Notes under the pieces: model-generated
Seen by the model: the letters and a program-made list of their open reading frames with translations, nothing else
What the model was told of the DNA's origin: nothing
Database searches by the model: none
Program-made: the position numbers and the translations under genes
Source of the DNA: Aphrocallistes beatrix
Lineage: Eukaryota > Porifera > Hexactinellida > Sceptrulophora > Aphrocallistidae
Direction of reading: 5' to 3'
Assembly: GCA_963281255.1 (NCBI GenBank)
Contig: OY725500.1
Span: 3,281,184 to 3,345,183 of the forward strand
Length of the DNA: 64,000 nucleotides
Shown: in pieces, positions 31,034-42,007 of the stretch
Position numbering within the stretch: the stretch's first letter is position 1
How the letters are laid out: every line of letters starts with the position of its first letter

Positions 31034-31265
31034 GATATTGAAAAGTCAGTCGATTTTGATGTCCACTTTTTTAAATTAATTCCAGGAGTTCATTGGGTCG
31101 ATGTCCCAGAAGGTGAAGAAAGGATTTCTTTTGGATTTTTGAGATCCCAAAAAGCAAAAGAATTTCTTCAACAATATATTGAAAGAGTATCATACAAACA
31201 GCAAGTCAGAAAAATGAATGAAGAATTTGAATCAGCACTCACTGCTGCTAAGTACATTGTTCCAG
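31034..31265 (+). CDS. Host gene exon b (unrecognised protein)
   Basis: Bounded by TTCAATTTTAG and a GTAATG donor. It enters in phase 0 and ends after one base of a split glycine codon. The 77 codons read DIEKSVDFDVHFFKLIPGVH then WVDVPEGEERISFGFLRSQK, and end in a charged helix, QQYIERVSYKQQVRKMNEEF. No stop occurs in frame. The composition is of a soluble, helix-rich protein without signal or membrane segment. The family is not recognised. The preceding intron is 29 kb. Confidence 0.75.
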
Positions 31266-31273
31266 GTAATGTA

Positions 31274-31444
31274 CAGTAGAACTCGGTTAGTAAGTACCCC
31301 TCCGGGAAGTGGAAAAAAGTACGTACTAACTGAGTTGATTTTACATAGGAATCTATATAATAAATGAATTCTGGTTCAGTGAAACGAGTACGTACTAAGC
31401 CGAAGTACGTTGTATCCCGAGTACGTACTAACCGAGTTCTACTG
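31274..31444. mobile_element. TA-flanked MITE beside a splice donor
   Basis: CAGTAGAACTCGGTTAGTAA at the left is answered by TACTAACCGAGTTCTACTG at the right, with TA on both sides (31272-31273 and 31445-31446). It is 171 bases, pogo/Tigger-like in end structure. Its target TA lies six bases after the exon b donor GT, so the donor reads GTAATG then TA and the element. Confidence 0.85.
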
Positions 31445-31446
31445 TA

Positions 31447-32820
31447 AATGTATTGTATTGTGAAGAAAAAAACCCTTCGGATTGCCCCCTCGTAGTAGCG
31501 GATTAGATGGGGTCGGACGGGAGGTCTCGCACGAGCCAAAACCTTAGAGGGGCTAAGAATTTTCCACCCCTTAAGTGATCCATATTGGAAGTATTGCTTG
31601 TAAATTAATAGCTTCCTATCTCAAAATTAAATAAATTCCTTCTTAAGGTGAGGATGTAGATGGAAATTAAATACCTTTTAATTTTAATCAACAAAATCCT
31701 TAAAATTAAGCAGCAATTGTGATTTTACTCGCTTGTGAATGATTAAAAATAATTTCTTCAACATAAACCACTATCTTTATAGCAAAGGTGATCTCATCTA
31801 AAATCTATTTCACTTTCAATTTAATCAAAAATTGATCTGCTAACTTGAGAAATGTAGTAAAAATATTAACACATCATCACTTAATTTAACAATTAAAAGA
31901 TTCATATCTGACGAGTGTTATGAAATAGAATAAAATGTTAGCAGGGATCACTAGGACATTTTGTAAGTGTCATCATGATGATTGTATGATGACGCTGCAA
32001 AGTATAAGTGTATCAAACGATTAATTAGTTGCGAAAGAAAATCCCACATATAGAATCGCATCTCATGCACATGTAATACATTACCAAATCAAGAATATGG
32101 CATTCTTGGTGTAATCATGCCCCCTTTGGGAGTTTGATTACATCGAATGGTATTTTTCGATAAATACAGATGGGTTTTTTCCCGAAAATTGAGATTTGTA
32201 TTACAATTTATAAATTTTGTCTAGTTTGTATTACTTTGAATTCAAATTTTAATTACATTTTCAACAGCGAATCTTTGTTCGCAGCATAATTCGAAACGTA
32301 TACATTATATGAAAAATATCGCTCAAAAAGACGCTAAATCGTCTCTTCTACCAAATGATTGGTTTCGAGTTTTAAGAAATGACATTTAATGTAGTTAAGA
32401 TGCTTCAAAATGCAAAAAAGCTCAATTTTGTTTCATTCCTTAAAAGGTATTTTTTCAAAAATTAAAGTCATTTTTAGAAGGGACAATTGACTTCTTTTAT
32501 AGCAGGAATATCTTTTGGTATAACCAATACCTTTTGATTTAGGCTGCTACCTAGGAATCGAGGTTGTTAAATTTGTTGTTGTGTTTGCAGGGATTTCAAG
32601 AGAAAATGCATCCAAAGGGTGCTTGGTGTGCTTTTTGCATTGCCTGTTTTTTAAAATCTCATTGCCACCCGAAAGTGTGTTTTTTGCAAATTTTCATTTT
32701 TGACCTCTAAGGCGTAAATTACACTTAAAAATTATGTATAAGGAAATAAAATATTTAATTTATATCAATCCTTGGTACTTGCAAGTTATTCATCAAAAAT
32801 AGGAATAAATATCGTATTAA
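31447..32820 (+). other. Intron sequence with one GC-richer patch
   Basis: Mostly AT-rich, with no gene. A patch at 31470-31550 (CGGACGGGAGGTCTCGCACG) differs in composition and may be a repeat remnant with no partner here. Confidence 0.35.
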
Positions 32821-33128
32821 GGCATAGCCCTCTATGTTTAAGGGCTGTCATCAAAATCTTAAAAATGGACAAGGGATGCGCTCGAAGATGTTTGAACTAA
32901 TACATGATCTTCCCAATATCATTATTCATGCATAACAGAGCTTAGGAATGTATTACAGTACACCCTCACTAATCGGAACACTTGATTCTTACAATCCGAC
33001 CACCCAAAATATTATCTTTTTCGTTTCTATGGTTTGAATCAACGTTTATAATCTTATATCTATTAAGATGATTGAGAAACCTTGTTAGAAAAGCAATCAT
33101 AATAAAATGATATCCTTAATTTTATTAC

Positions 33129-33898
33129 AGTACTATTAAAACTCGATCAATGTGTGTATATATCCTCTAATCGGACAAAAGTATTTGAAATCCTTTCTAT
33201 TGCCATCATAGTTAGTTAAAAGTAAATTATTGATAATAATTCAACTTATGAATGAGTATATTATTAGAAGGCTTCAAACCTGAGTATTTCGAATGTGTAG
33301 AATATGAATTTGAAATGGGAATTACAGTATCTGTTACAGTTTGATTACATTCCTCTCCATGATAGACCCACTTTATAACTAGTTATGATGGAAAATAGTA
33401 AGGATTTCAATACTATTGTCCGGTTAGAGCATAGTATAGATCTATAACGAATTGATTAAAGAAACTGCCAGGGACAAATATTTTTAGGATGTAGGAGTCT
33501 TTTGGCTATGGCTCCACTATGCTCTGACCTCAGACTAAAATGCCAACTAATCATGGAATTATGATGTCATTGTCACCTTTTTATAATTAGAAATTTCAGA
33601 TTTTCTACTATAACTCAGCCATTTTAGGTGATCGAAGGATGAAATTTTAATAGAATGTGTATATTAATATACTTCACATATGATACAGCTCTCATCAAGA
33701 AATGGTCAGTAATCACTCTGTTATGACGTCATCATTACGCATCAAAATTTTTAAAATTTGACAAATTTGGTGATTTTTCGAGTGATATCGAAAGATAGAC
33801 ATATTTAGAGATGTCATCTCCCTTTTAATTAATCCCAGGCGCCCGCAGGGCCCCTCCGGCGGACACAAAGTGTCCGCCAGCCGCATAGCGCGCTTGTA
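33129..33898 (+). mobile_element. Helentron-like element carrying a K-type MITE
   Basis: Starts TACTATTAAAACTCGATCAA and ends CATAGCGCGCTTGT. A K-type MITE lies in its AT core at 33165-33429. The second half has the usual order: GAAACTGCCAGG, GAATTATGATGTCATTGTCA, TTATGACGTCATCATTACGC, then CGGACACAAAGTGTCCG. Confidence 0.7.
33165..33429. mobile_element. K-type MITE copy
   Basis: CTCTAATCGGACAAAAGTAT and ATACTATTGTCCGGTTAGAG are inverted ends, and AGTAAGGATTTCAA is near the right end. Shorter than the copy at 49009-49469. Confidence 0.6.
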
Positions 33899-35059
33899 TA
33901 TATATATATATATGTAATGAATTGACTGAAGTAACTGCCTTGCACAAAAAGCTCATTTTTGGGATTTCGGAGTCTTTTGGCTATGGCTCCACTAAGTTCT
34001 GACCTCGGATGAAAATGTCGACTCCATAAAATTATGACGTCATTGTCACCTTTTTTATAATTAGAATTTTCATTTTTTCGGCTATAACTCAAACATTTTT
34101 GGTGATAGGAGGCTGAAATTTTGTTACAATGTGCATACTAATATATCTCAAATAAGATTCAACTCCAATAAAAAATGATGACTCATCAATTTGTTATGAC
34201 GTCATCTTTGCGCTTCAAAGATTGAAAAATAGTCAAATTTGGTGATTTTACAAGTGATATCAATTATAACAGTCAGACAGACGTGTTTAGAGATGTTTTC
34301 TGCGAGATAATTAATCGATTTGAGCTGCCCAGGCCCGTGGAGAGGGTTTGTACTTGGGTTAGAACCGGGGGGCCCGAGGCAGTGGGGCCCCGAAGCAGAA
34401 TGCCAGAAATTGTGATGACGCAGAAATATTTTTTTTCCTTCACAATATCAAATTTATTGCATCACAAAAAAACTTAGTCTGTGAACACATACACTTCTAT
34501 TAGTAATTTGTTATGAATTAACTTATTACTATTAATAAATATATTTCACTTGAATCCCTGGATTCATTTCATACTTACACCACAAAGTATTAACTATAAA
34601 ATTATATCAAATCAAAATATATTTTCTACATGTTACTAATACGCATGCCAGTCTACATTTACTTGAACACCAAATTCATATATATACGTGGAAACAATTA
34701 TTTGGCTATACTCGTATTAATATTAACGATCAATTATGTCTTACAGCCACAAATCAGGTTCAGAAAAGCTCGAAGGTGTTACTTTTAGAGAACTTTGTCT
34801 GTTATAATTACGTATATTTTGAAGATGTAATAGAAATATATACTATTTATTGGATCATTAAACTTACTAGATCGAAACTTCAACGCATAAAATATACAGC
34901 TAAAAGTTTTCAGGGAAAATAATTAGTGGGCCTGGGTTCCAACCTAGCCAGAGACCCCAAAGAATTTCTCCATGGCACTGCTTAGGCCCCCAAAAGGCGC
35001 CTCCGGCGCACACAAAGTGTCCGCCTGCTGCTCAGCGTAAGCAACCGAAGCGCGCTTGT
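33899..35059 (+). mobile_element. Helentron-like element with internal insertion
   Basis: It follows the previous copy head to tail. It starts in a TA tract, then TGAATTGACTGAAGTAACTG, and breaks near 34325. It resumes at 34990 with GGCGCCTCCGGCGCACACAA and ends GAAGCGCGCTTGT at 35059. The intervening 34325-34990 begins and ends GC-rich (GGGGGGCCCGAGGCAGTG and GGCACTGCTTAGGCCCCC), imperfect inverted ends suggesting an old hAT-like MITE. Confidence 0.6.
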
Positions 35060-36295
35060 TATAGTTAATATCCCATTGAATTAGTATTATATTTCACTGT
35101 TTGGAACAAATTCTCTAATCCGAACGATTTTTTTATCATTGGCACAGAGCTGTTTGGATTAGCGAAGGTGTACTGTACCAGTATATATAAATATGGTGCC
35201 AAAGTACCCATATCCGTCGCTAAAATTTTGAGTAGTCATCATATGATTGCACAAAAGGTTAGACTTATGATGAATTTAGTGATTTTCATAGCCGATTTGA
35301 GGACACTTCTGAGTATTCTTTTATGCGATTTTTCTCATCGAACCGAGCTGTAATTCGAACAATTTGGATTTTTTCATGGAATGTTGCTACATTCTAGCGT
35401 TGCTATAGAAACGCATTTTGGTCAGTTGAGGTCATATCTTGTAACCTACAATAAGTAGACATTCAAATTTGATCTTATTTGATAGCGAATGCTTCCTAAA
35501 AAGCTATGATATAATTTTACGACTAGATTCAATAGTTAAAGTTATTAACAATTATTAATATTAGTTGCATTTGGTAAATTGTCTAATACCTTGCAAACAG
35601 AGGCGTAGCCAGGATGCGGCACTTGGGGCCTAGGCCGCAACCTCAAATGCTAAAATTTCACAAATTAGCATCGGGTGCCACAACCCTCTCACGGAATAGA
35701 CTGGAATTGTCGCACCCTAAAATTGTGCAGGCTACGGCTTTGCTTGTAAACCATTGAATTTAGACGTAGAAAATAGATTATTGCTTAATGGAAAGTAGTC
35801 TATTGGCTATCAAATCGCATCTAATTTGAATGCCTAACTATTGCGGGTTTCAAGATTTAACCCCAACTGACTAAAATGCGTCTCCATAGCAACGCTGGAA
35901 TGTAGCAACTTTCCGCTAAAAAATTTTTTTCGAATTACAGCTCGGGTCGATGCGAAATAATTTATGTTAAAAACACTCAGAAATGTCCTTAAATCGGCTC
36001 TGAAAATCACTAAATTCATCATAAATATAACCTTTTGTGCAGTATTATGATTACTACTCAAAACCTACCAACGGATGTGGGTACTTTGACACCATATTTA
36101 TATATGCTGGTAATACATTCCTAAGCTCTATTCTGTTTGGTTAATGATATTAGGCAGATCATGTATTAATTCAACCATCTTCGACCGCATCTCTTGTCCA
36201 TCTTTGAGATTTCGATGGTAAGCCTTATATACCACGTGTTCATTAATAATCCCGCGCTTTGCGAGGTGTTTTGTTGCGTCATTTCCGGTTAATGC

Positions 36296-36345
36296 CATTT
36301 TGGGCGGGGAAGCCATACACGTTTGGGGTCTTACTATAAATAGAA
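36296..36345 (+). promoter_or_regulatory. GC-box and TATA-box module, copy 2
   Basis: CATTTTGGGCGGGGAAGCCA, then GGGGTC at 36325 and TATAAATAG at 36335-36343. It is almost the same as the module at 8945-8995, including the CCCGCGCTT-GCGAGG context 50 bases upstream. It therefore belongs to a repeated unit rather than to the host gene. Confidence 0.45.
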
Positions 36346-36747
36346 AATACCACTAAGCCAAACGCAGTTTAAATTCAAATAAATTGAGTCTGAATCAAGT
36401 TTAAATTAAGTATAACTGAAGAACTACCCCTTTTGAGATCTTTTCTGGATTTTGAGACAAATAGTCATTTTTTCTTGAATGATACTCCGCAAAACCTTTT
36501 GTGTCTTCCGACATAGCTACACATTTCAAGCCATTTCCTATGGAAAAATAAATTCCATACTACTTCACAAATATCAGATATCAAGTTGATACCAAAGGTT
36601 AACACCATTGTGTGGTTAAGGCATATTTTCGTTCGATTGTATTTTTTCTTTTTTTAGTTACTAAAATATTAACCTGCTGTAAATTTACTATCATTAATTA
36701 GCCCATCAATGTCCTATGGATTTTGCTAACTCAATTCCGATTAAGTC

Positions 36748-36805
36748 ACTTTGGGCGGGGAAACCTTAGAAATACGGGGTCCAAGCTATAAATAGAATGG
36801 ACCCC
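36748..36805 (+). promoter_or_regulatory. GC-box and TATA module with inverted repeat, copy 3
   Basis: TTTGGGCGGGGAAACC, GGGGTC at 36776-36781, TATAAATAG at 36787-36795 and GACCCC at 36800-36805. It is 234 bases upstream of host exon c on the same strand, so it could in principle act as an internal promoter. That is inference; the module is also repeated elsewhere. Confidence 0.4.
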
Positions 36806-37038
36806 GTGTCATTGGCGGGATAATTATTAAGTATTAATCACTGCTTAAGTATGGATTGATTAATTAATTATTTGCATAATACGAATTTATTACTAACCAA
36901 ATTGTTTTGTGATTTTCCAAATCAGGATAATTACATTTTCCTGATCGACACTCTTCAGTTATCATGTTTATCCGTATTTTATCTAAAATTTTCGTTCTAA
37001 TTTAGGGTGTTTCAATTTTAAATAATATTCTTTTTCAG

Positions 37039-37271
37039 GCTTATCTTTGGAAAAGGCTTTGATGCAGCTACCAATGGGTGCTAGTTGGAGCAAACTTGAC
37101 AAATCTAGCAAGAAGCAAATATATGATAATTACCAGGAGATGCTATTTCAATCCACACGTAAAGATTATTTATCAATGTTAATGGAGAATGTTTCATCTC
37201 TAGTAGAATACAGAGAAAGCCAAGATGATTATATGTTTCTTTCAAATGATATTAAAGAAGACACTCTTAAG
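37039..37271 (+). CDS. Host gene exon c (unrecognised protein)
   Basis: Acceptor TTCTTTTTCAG; donor GTATGT. It completes the split glycine codon from exon b and ends in phase 0. Its 78 codons read LSLEKALMQLPMGASWSKLD, KSSKKQIYDNYQEMLFQSTR, KDYLSMLMENVSSLVEYRES and DDYMFLSNDIKEDTLK. It is helix-rich and charged with no low-complexity region, consistent with genuine coding sequence. An ATG at 37047 exists within it but is unlikely to be the start because exons a and b join in frame. Confidence 0.8.
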
Positions 37272-37696
37272 GTATGTTATAAATAGATGTTCTCATTTTA
37301 TTGAACCATTTTACGAGTTGGAATTGATCGTTCCATCCATTCTGAGGATACTCAATGTCACGTTATCTCAAAATGTACTTATTTTCAAAACATATATTTT
37401 TCTACAATTTAAATATGTCCAAACCGATTAAACTGGTGTTTTGCTAAAATATGCAGGTAATTCTAAGTTATTGTGCTAAACCAGTTTTTTTTAATATCTA
37501 TACATCTCAACTCAATGCACATGCTGAAACAGTTACCGTATACAGAAACTGTCACCCGATGTAAACAATAAGACATAAATTGAAAACATATTTTATCCTG
37601 CTTATCTTCCTGGTTCTATTCATCAGTACTCATAACTTGTGATTCTTCCGTCAGGTCAACTTCGCTCATGTCAACACTTGCTGTATGATTTACTTC
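37272..37696 (+). other. Intron sequence without recognised features
   Basis: AT-rich; no gene or repeat recognised. Confidence 0.35.
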
Positions 37697-38182
37697 AGGC
37701 TTGTCCAACCTTTTTTGTTCACGGGCCAAATGAGAGGTTCTTCAGCTACTTGAGGGCCGCACCACCTTCTTGATACCGCATTCCATAATATTCTTGATAA
37801 ATGATTCTGTTATGAGGAGTGATCTAGTAGATTTGCTTTTGACATTTTTCATTTTGGAAATTTAGCATTGTTCGAGATGGTTGATTATTTGGAATTTATT
37901 GTATGTGCTGGTCCAGTTGAGAGAAACCCAATGATATCCCAGATAATTATTTGATCAAAACTAATTAATAAGTAATTTAAGGAGTTTATAAAGTTATTTA
38001 AATCACAGCTTTGTTGAAAATGTTTTCGTTCAATTTGGTTACGCAAAATTGGGGTTCTCTCAATTAGATTCGCTTAAATTGGATTCACTCAATCAAGTAT
38101 CGCCCGCACCTGCTGGTAACAGTTCCCAAGCATGTGGATCGAATAGAATCCTTTCGCGGGCCATAGGTTGGACAAGCCAGAA
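37697..38182. mobile_element. hAT-like MITE
   Basis: AGGCTTGTCCAACCTTTTTT followed by CACGGGCC at the left, and GCGGGCCATAGGTTGGACAA with GCC at the right, form terminal inverted repeats. This end sequence is characteristic of hAT elements. No coding capacity; an eight-base duplication was not evident. A reversed end fragment (AAGGTTAGACAAGCCTGCA with GCGGTCCTCAAGTAGC) is at 38809-38875. Confidence 0.7.
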
Positions 38183-39180
38183 CTATATAAAAGTATAATA
38201 AACCAACAGCTACAAGTGATTAAGGATCATGATATCTCTGTATTAAGACCTGAGATAAAATGCTCATTTTGGATGAATTAGTTTTGAGAAAAATATTCCT
38301 TTCTTATCTCTGAGTACAGTTGGATTTCTATAAATACGGGAGCCAGCTTCGTCAATTTTACATATCCTCCCATTTCCCTTTTGTTATGACACTGTAAAGT
38401 GATCTCATTAAAGAATATCAGGAAAGTCACTTGAATCAAACAAAAAATTCAGGTACTCCCTGGACAAAAGTATTAGTACACCTCAATATTTTCCAATTAT
38501 TTTAATACTAATCCAGTCAAGTCAATAACATTTGATCAGTAACAGATACTGTAAATTTGCCTTAAAATTCGTTTCTTTCACATTCAATTTACTCACTTTA
38601 TAAGCATTCAACTTAATTACTCTCTTTAAAGATTAAGTATTTTCGATATTTGCTACCATATGGCACATATCACGAGTTATCACCATTCTATTTGATGGCA
38701 TTAGTGGTACTAGGTAGCACAGTTCGAAAATGTTCAACCTTGTGGGAGAATAATCGAGTGTAAAGATCGTAAAGTGAGTTTTACCATGATATATCTAAGG
38801 TTCCGCGGTCCTCAAGTAGCTAAAGAATCCCTTATTTGGTATGCAAACAAAAAAGGTTAGACAAGCCTGCACTAAGCGAGATAGGCGGTCACCTGTGCGG
38901 TACAATTTAAGAGCGGCCAAATGTTTATCAAGTAGATAAGTAGAACGGGATAGGGGCGTCAAATTTATATTTAGATGAAGTTTCTATTTGTTGTTGAATA
39001 TTCCAAATATTATAAGTGAATGGCGGAACTTTCGTCCCCAGAATGTCTCCCTTAAGAAATGACTTAATTAAATATTTTTTAATTGATAATTGTGTATACA
39101 TACCATAATGAGTAGACAGTAAAAAGGTTTACTTGGTAAATACTATATTATGAACGAAAATAAGTTATTGAAAGCCAAAG
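38183..39180 (+). other. Intron with short MITE scraps
   Basis: Contains a K-like terminus (CCTGGACAAAAGTATTAGTA at 38460) without partner, and the hAT-like end fragment at 38809-38875. No gene. Confidence 0.4.
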
Positions 39181-39185
39181 TTGTA

Positions 39186-40081
39186 GGCAATACCCCTAAG
39201 GTAAGTTAATGTATCTCGATTTTCGTAATCGGATACGAGTGCTTGAAAGCGCTCATTGCGTACAATTTCCTTCTTTGTGTGAACCCTTGTCTCCTTCCAG
39301 CCTCCCATTTTTGTTAAAATTGCTTCCTGAAGCGACTGTTCACGCTGTAATACTTTAAGTAATTGACAGATTGTAGGGTGAGAGCATGCAATAGTAGTCT
39401 GAAATACATTGTGTCATCCTTTAACATTATTTGTAGTGTGAGCTAGATATTCTTTGACCCTTTAATACATGCTCCAAATTCTAATGGGAAAACCCATGAG
39501 CATTCTCAATTTAATTTGAAATTCGCCATCGGCTTGATATTGAACAGTCAATCCCTCACTTTGAATTTTCCTCTATATACTTATTTTGGGAAAGGTGGAA
39601 AAAACATGCAGAAATGACTGCATTAAAATTGTTTTCTAATGAGTTGATCGCTGCCTTCTCAAAATCGACCATGATGGTCTTAGGGTTCAAGTCTGGTTTC
39701 ATTTTAAGTAGTTTGCGAAGCACTGTTGTATGTAGATTCCTTTTTATTCGGCAGTAGAGCAAAAATACAAGGAAAAACGAACCCATCCTTTTCAGCGTGT
39801 ATAGTATAGTATAATTGGGAGAAATATTCCAGAACAACTTTAAATGTCCCATCAGCAAACCAGGTATCTGATTCTTTGAGAATCGAAAATGATTTAAGAG
39901 CAGAAAAAATTATCATACGATTATTATCACCACAGCCTGAATCATGAAGTAAAAATGGCTCATCTTTTAATGTTACATTGTATTTTTGTGGGATTTGTAT
40001 TTCGGCAGCACATGTTGGATTACCACAGTTTATTTCAGTAACACTCTTGCACTTATGAATGGTTCTCTTCACAGAGGTCAA
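39186..40081 (-). pseudogene. Mutator-like (MULE) transposase relic
   Basis: The minus strand reads MTSVKRTIHKCKSVTEINCG, DEPFLLHDSGCGDNNRMIIF, and then SDTWFADGTFKVVLEYFSQL, the MULE core entry with its catalytic aspartate in the ADGTF motif. FVFPCIFALLPNKKESTY follows. After a frameshift come MKPDLNPKTIMVDFEKAAIN (second aspartate in VDFE) and FNAVISACFFHLSQ, the C-x2-H that follows it. A gap and stops precede a C-terminal piece at 39186-39402 (LKVLQREQSLQEAILTKMGG, KKEIVRNERFQALVSDYENR). No FLYWCH zinc finger or terminal repeats were found. It is a dead fragment of about 60% of a transposase. Confidence 0.75.
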
Positions 40082-40221
40082 TTTAGGGAGTTGTGCTTCA
40101 CTTGAAGAACTAATTTGCTCAAATCAATTTGACAGTATGAACCTCCTGGTACTTTCTTCGGAGTTAAATGAACGTTATTTCACGTAATTGTATCCTCTTA
40201 CCATTTCAATACGTGCAGGAT

Positions 40222-40305
40222 CGGAGCCATAGCCAAAAGACTCCCACATTCCAAAAATCAGCTTCCTTTACATGTTAGTTTATTCAATCAATTCGTGACA
40301 GATAG
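40222..40305 (-). repeat. Helentron-like fragment
   Basis: GAGCCATAGCCAAAAGACTC to TCAATCAATTCGTGACAG matches the central part of the family in reverse. Both ends are missing. Confidence 0.6.
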
Positions 40306-40724
40306 TATATCAAATTCTTGAATCATATCAAGCCCCAGTCCACCCCTAATCCACACTAGCCACCCATCCCAGGGAAGCTTTGTAAAACTACTTTCAAAGA
40401 TACTTCCCAGCCCTCCTTCGAGCCGGCCACTCCCTTTCGGACATCGTAGCTGCGATTACCGATTTATTCTATTTCCACCATAGTGAGATGACTTTGATAT
40501 CATGTTTATATATGTTGTTAATATACTTTGTAGACCCATAGTGCATATTTTTCGATTTTTATTTTAATACTGATTCTAACTTTCGACGTATCTTATCCCT
40601 GGTTAATACCAGTGAAATGGCATTGTAATTATATAGCTATGGCATCTCCCTCGGTAAAATTAATTTATTTCAGTGTCAATCAGACAATACCGATAATGTC
40701 TCTATTTGATTTTATATCAAATCT

Positions 40725-40843
40725 GCTATTCAAGTTGATTTCTGAGTTACGGGCACCTCTTATCCGGACCTCCGATATCCGGATAAATTCTCTTATCCGT
40801 CACCCTCCGGTCCGGCACTGCCCGGATAAGAGAGGTTCGAGTG
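40725..40843. mobile_element. Tigger-like MITE, right-end fragment
   Basis: GAGTTACGGGCACCTCTTAT, CTCCGATATCCGG and the terminus GGATAAGAGAGGTTCGAGTG followed by TA match the right end of the complete copy at 49964-50449. The left terminus is absent. Confidence 0.7.
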
Positions 40844-40851
40844 TATATATA

Positions 40852-41358
40852 TATATATACTATGTATATGTAACGAATTGAGTGAAGAAACTGCCAGGCG
40901 GAGAAAGCTGATTTTTGGCATGTGCGAGTCTTTTGGCGATGGCTCCACTAAGTTCTGAGCTCAGAGCAAAATGTCGACTCATCATGGAATTATGACTTCA
41001 TTGTCACATTTTTAAAAGTTGAGCAACAGAGTTATTCGAGCATAACTCAGCCATTATAGGAGATAGAAGGCTGAAATTTTAATAGAATATGTATACTAAT
41101 ATACCTCACATATGTTACAACTATCATCAAAAAATGATGACTCATCATTCTGTTATGACGTCATCATTACTCATCAAAATTTTAAAAATTGACTAATTTG
41201 GTGATTTTTCGAGTGATATCGATTTTTACAGTAGGACAGACATATTTAGAGATGCTATCTCCCTTATAATTAACCAATGTGACCCCAGGCGACCGAAAGT
41301 TTCTCCGGAGGACACAAAGTGTCCGCCAGCCGTGCAGCGCAAGCAAGCGAAGCGCGTT

Positions 41359-41361
<3 letters not shown>
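40852..41361 (+). mobile_element. Helentron-like element
   Basis: A forward copy begins in a TA tract beside the Tigger-like fragment and continues GTAACGAATTGAGTGAAG. It has a TTATGACGTCATCATTACTC site and ends GCAAGCGAAGCGCGTTTGT. The first of the three terminal hairpins is damaged (AGGCGACCGAAAG); the second, around CACAAAGTG, is partly damaged. Confidence 0.75.
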
Positions 41362-41402
<41 letters not shown>

Positions 41403-41405
<3 letters not shown>

Positions 41406-41938
41406 TTACTATTAAAACTCGTTTGTTATTTTTTGTGTTTGACAGTGTGTATATATATATATAGTATCTCTGTAACGAATTGATTGAATAAACTGCCAGG
41501 CGTAGAAAGCTGATTTTTGACATGTGCGAGTATTTTGGCTATGTTAGTTCTGAGCTCAGAGCAAAATGTCGACTCATCATAGAATTATGACGTCATTGTC
41601 ACATTATTAAAAGTTAAGCAACACAGTTATTCGGGCATAACTCAGCCATTATAGGAGATAGAAGGCTGAAATTTTAATAGAATCTGTATTCTAACACGTC
41701 TCACATATGATTCAACTATCATCAAAAAATGATGACTCATCACTTTGCTATGACGTCATCATTACTTATCAAAATTTTAAAAATTGACAAATTTGGTGTT
41801 TTTTCGAGTGATATCGATTTTAAAACTAAGATGGACATATTTAGAGACGATATATCCCTTTTAATTAACCAATGTCACCTCCAGGCGGACACAAAGTGTC
41901 CGCCAGCCGCGCAGCGCAAGCAAGCGAAGCGCGCTTGT
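41403..41938 (+). mobile_element. Helentron-like element, full length
   Basis: Starts TCCTTACTATTAAAACTCGT and ends AGCAAGCGAAGCGCGCTTGT. The TA core contains GTTTGACAGTG. It lies head to tail with the next copy, whose first base follows after AT A only, which fixes both termini of the family. Confidence 0.8.
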
Positions 41939-41941
41939 ATA

Positions 41942-41963
41942 TCCTTACTATTAAAACTCGATG

Positions 41964-42007
<44 letters not shown>

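Larger units (their letters stand above)
32956..35175. mobile_element. Pogo-like element J, split by later insertions
   Basis: The termini are CAGTACACCCTCACTAATCG and GATTAGCGAAGGTGTACTG, with TA on both sides. Only about 290 bases are its own (32956-33128 and 35060-35175); the rest is later helentron-like insertion. A second copy without a left terminus is at 44900-45143. Removing it restores a continuous arm of foldback C. Confidence 0.75.
32823..36226. mobile_element. Palindromic foldback element C with nested insertions
   Basis: The left arm (32823-32955, then 35176 onwards) and right arm (about 35750-36226) are inverted copies: AAAAATGGACAAGGGATGCG at the left faces GCATCTCTTGTCCATCTTTG at the right. 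The left arm is interrupted at a TA by the element at 32956-35175. The centre near 35580-35745 holds a small insertion beginning GAGGCGTAGCCAGG. GTTGCTATAGAAAC at 35399-35412 and its inverse near 35883 correspond to the motif in the other foldback families. No protein is encoded. Confidence 0.75.

Noticed and set aside
34283-34477. Plus-strand 64-codon frame across a GC-rich segment
   Set aside because: It spans the junction between a helentron-like copy and an inserted repeat, so it is a chance frame.
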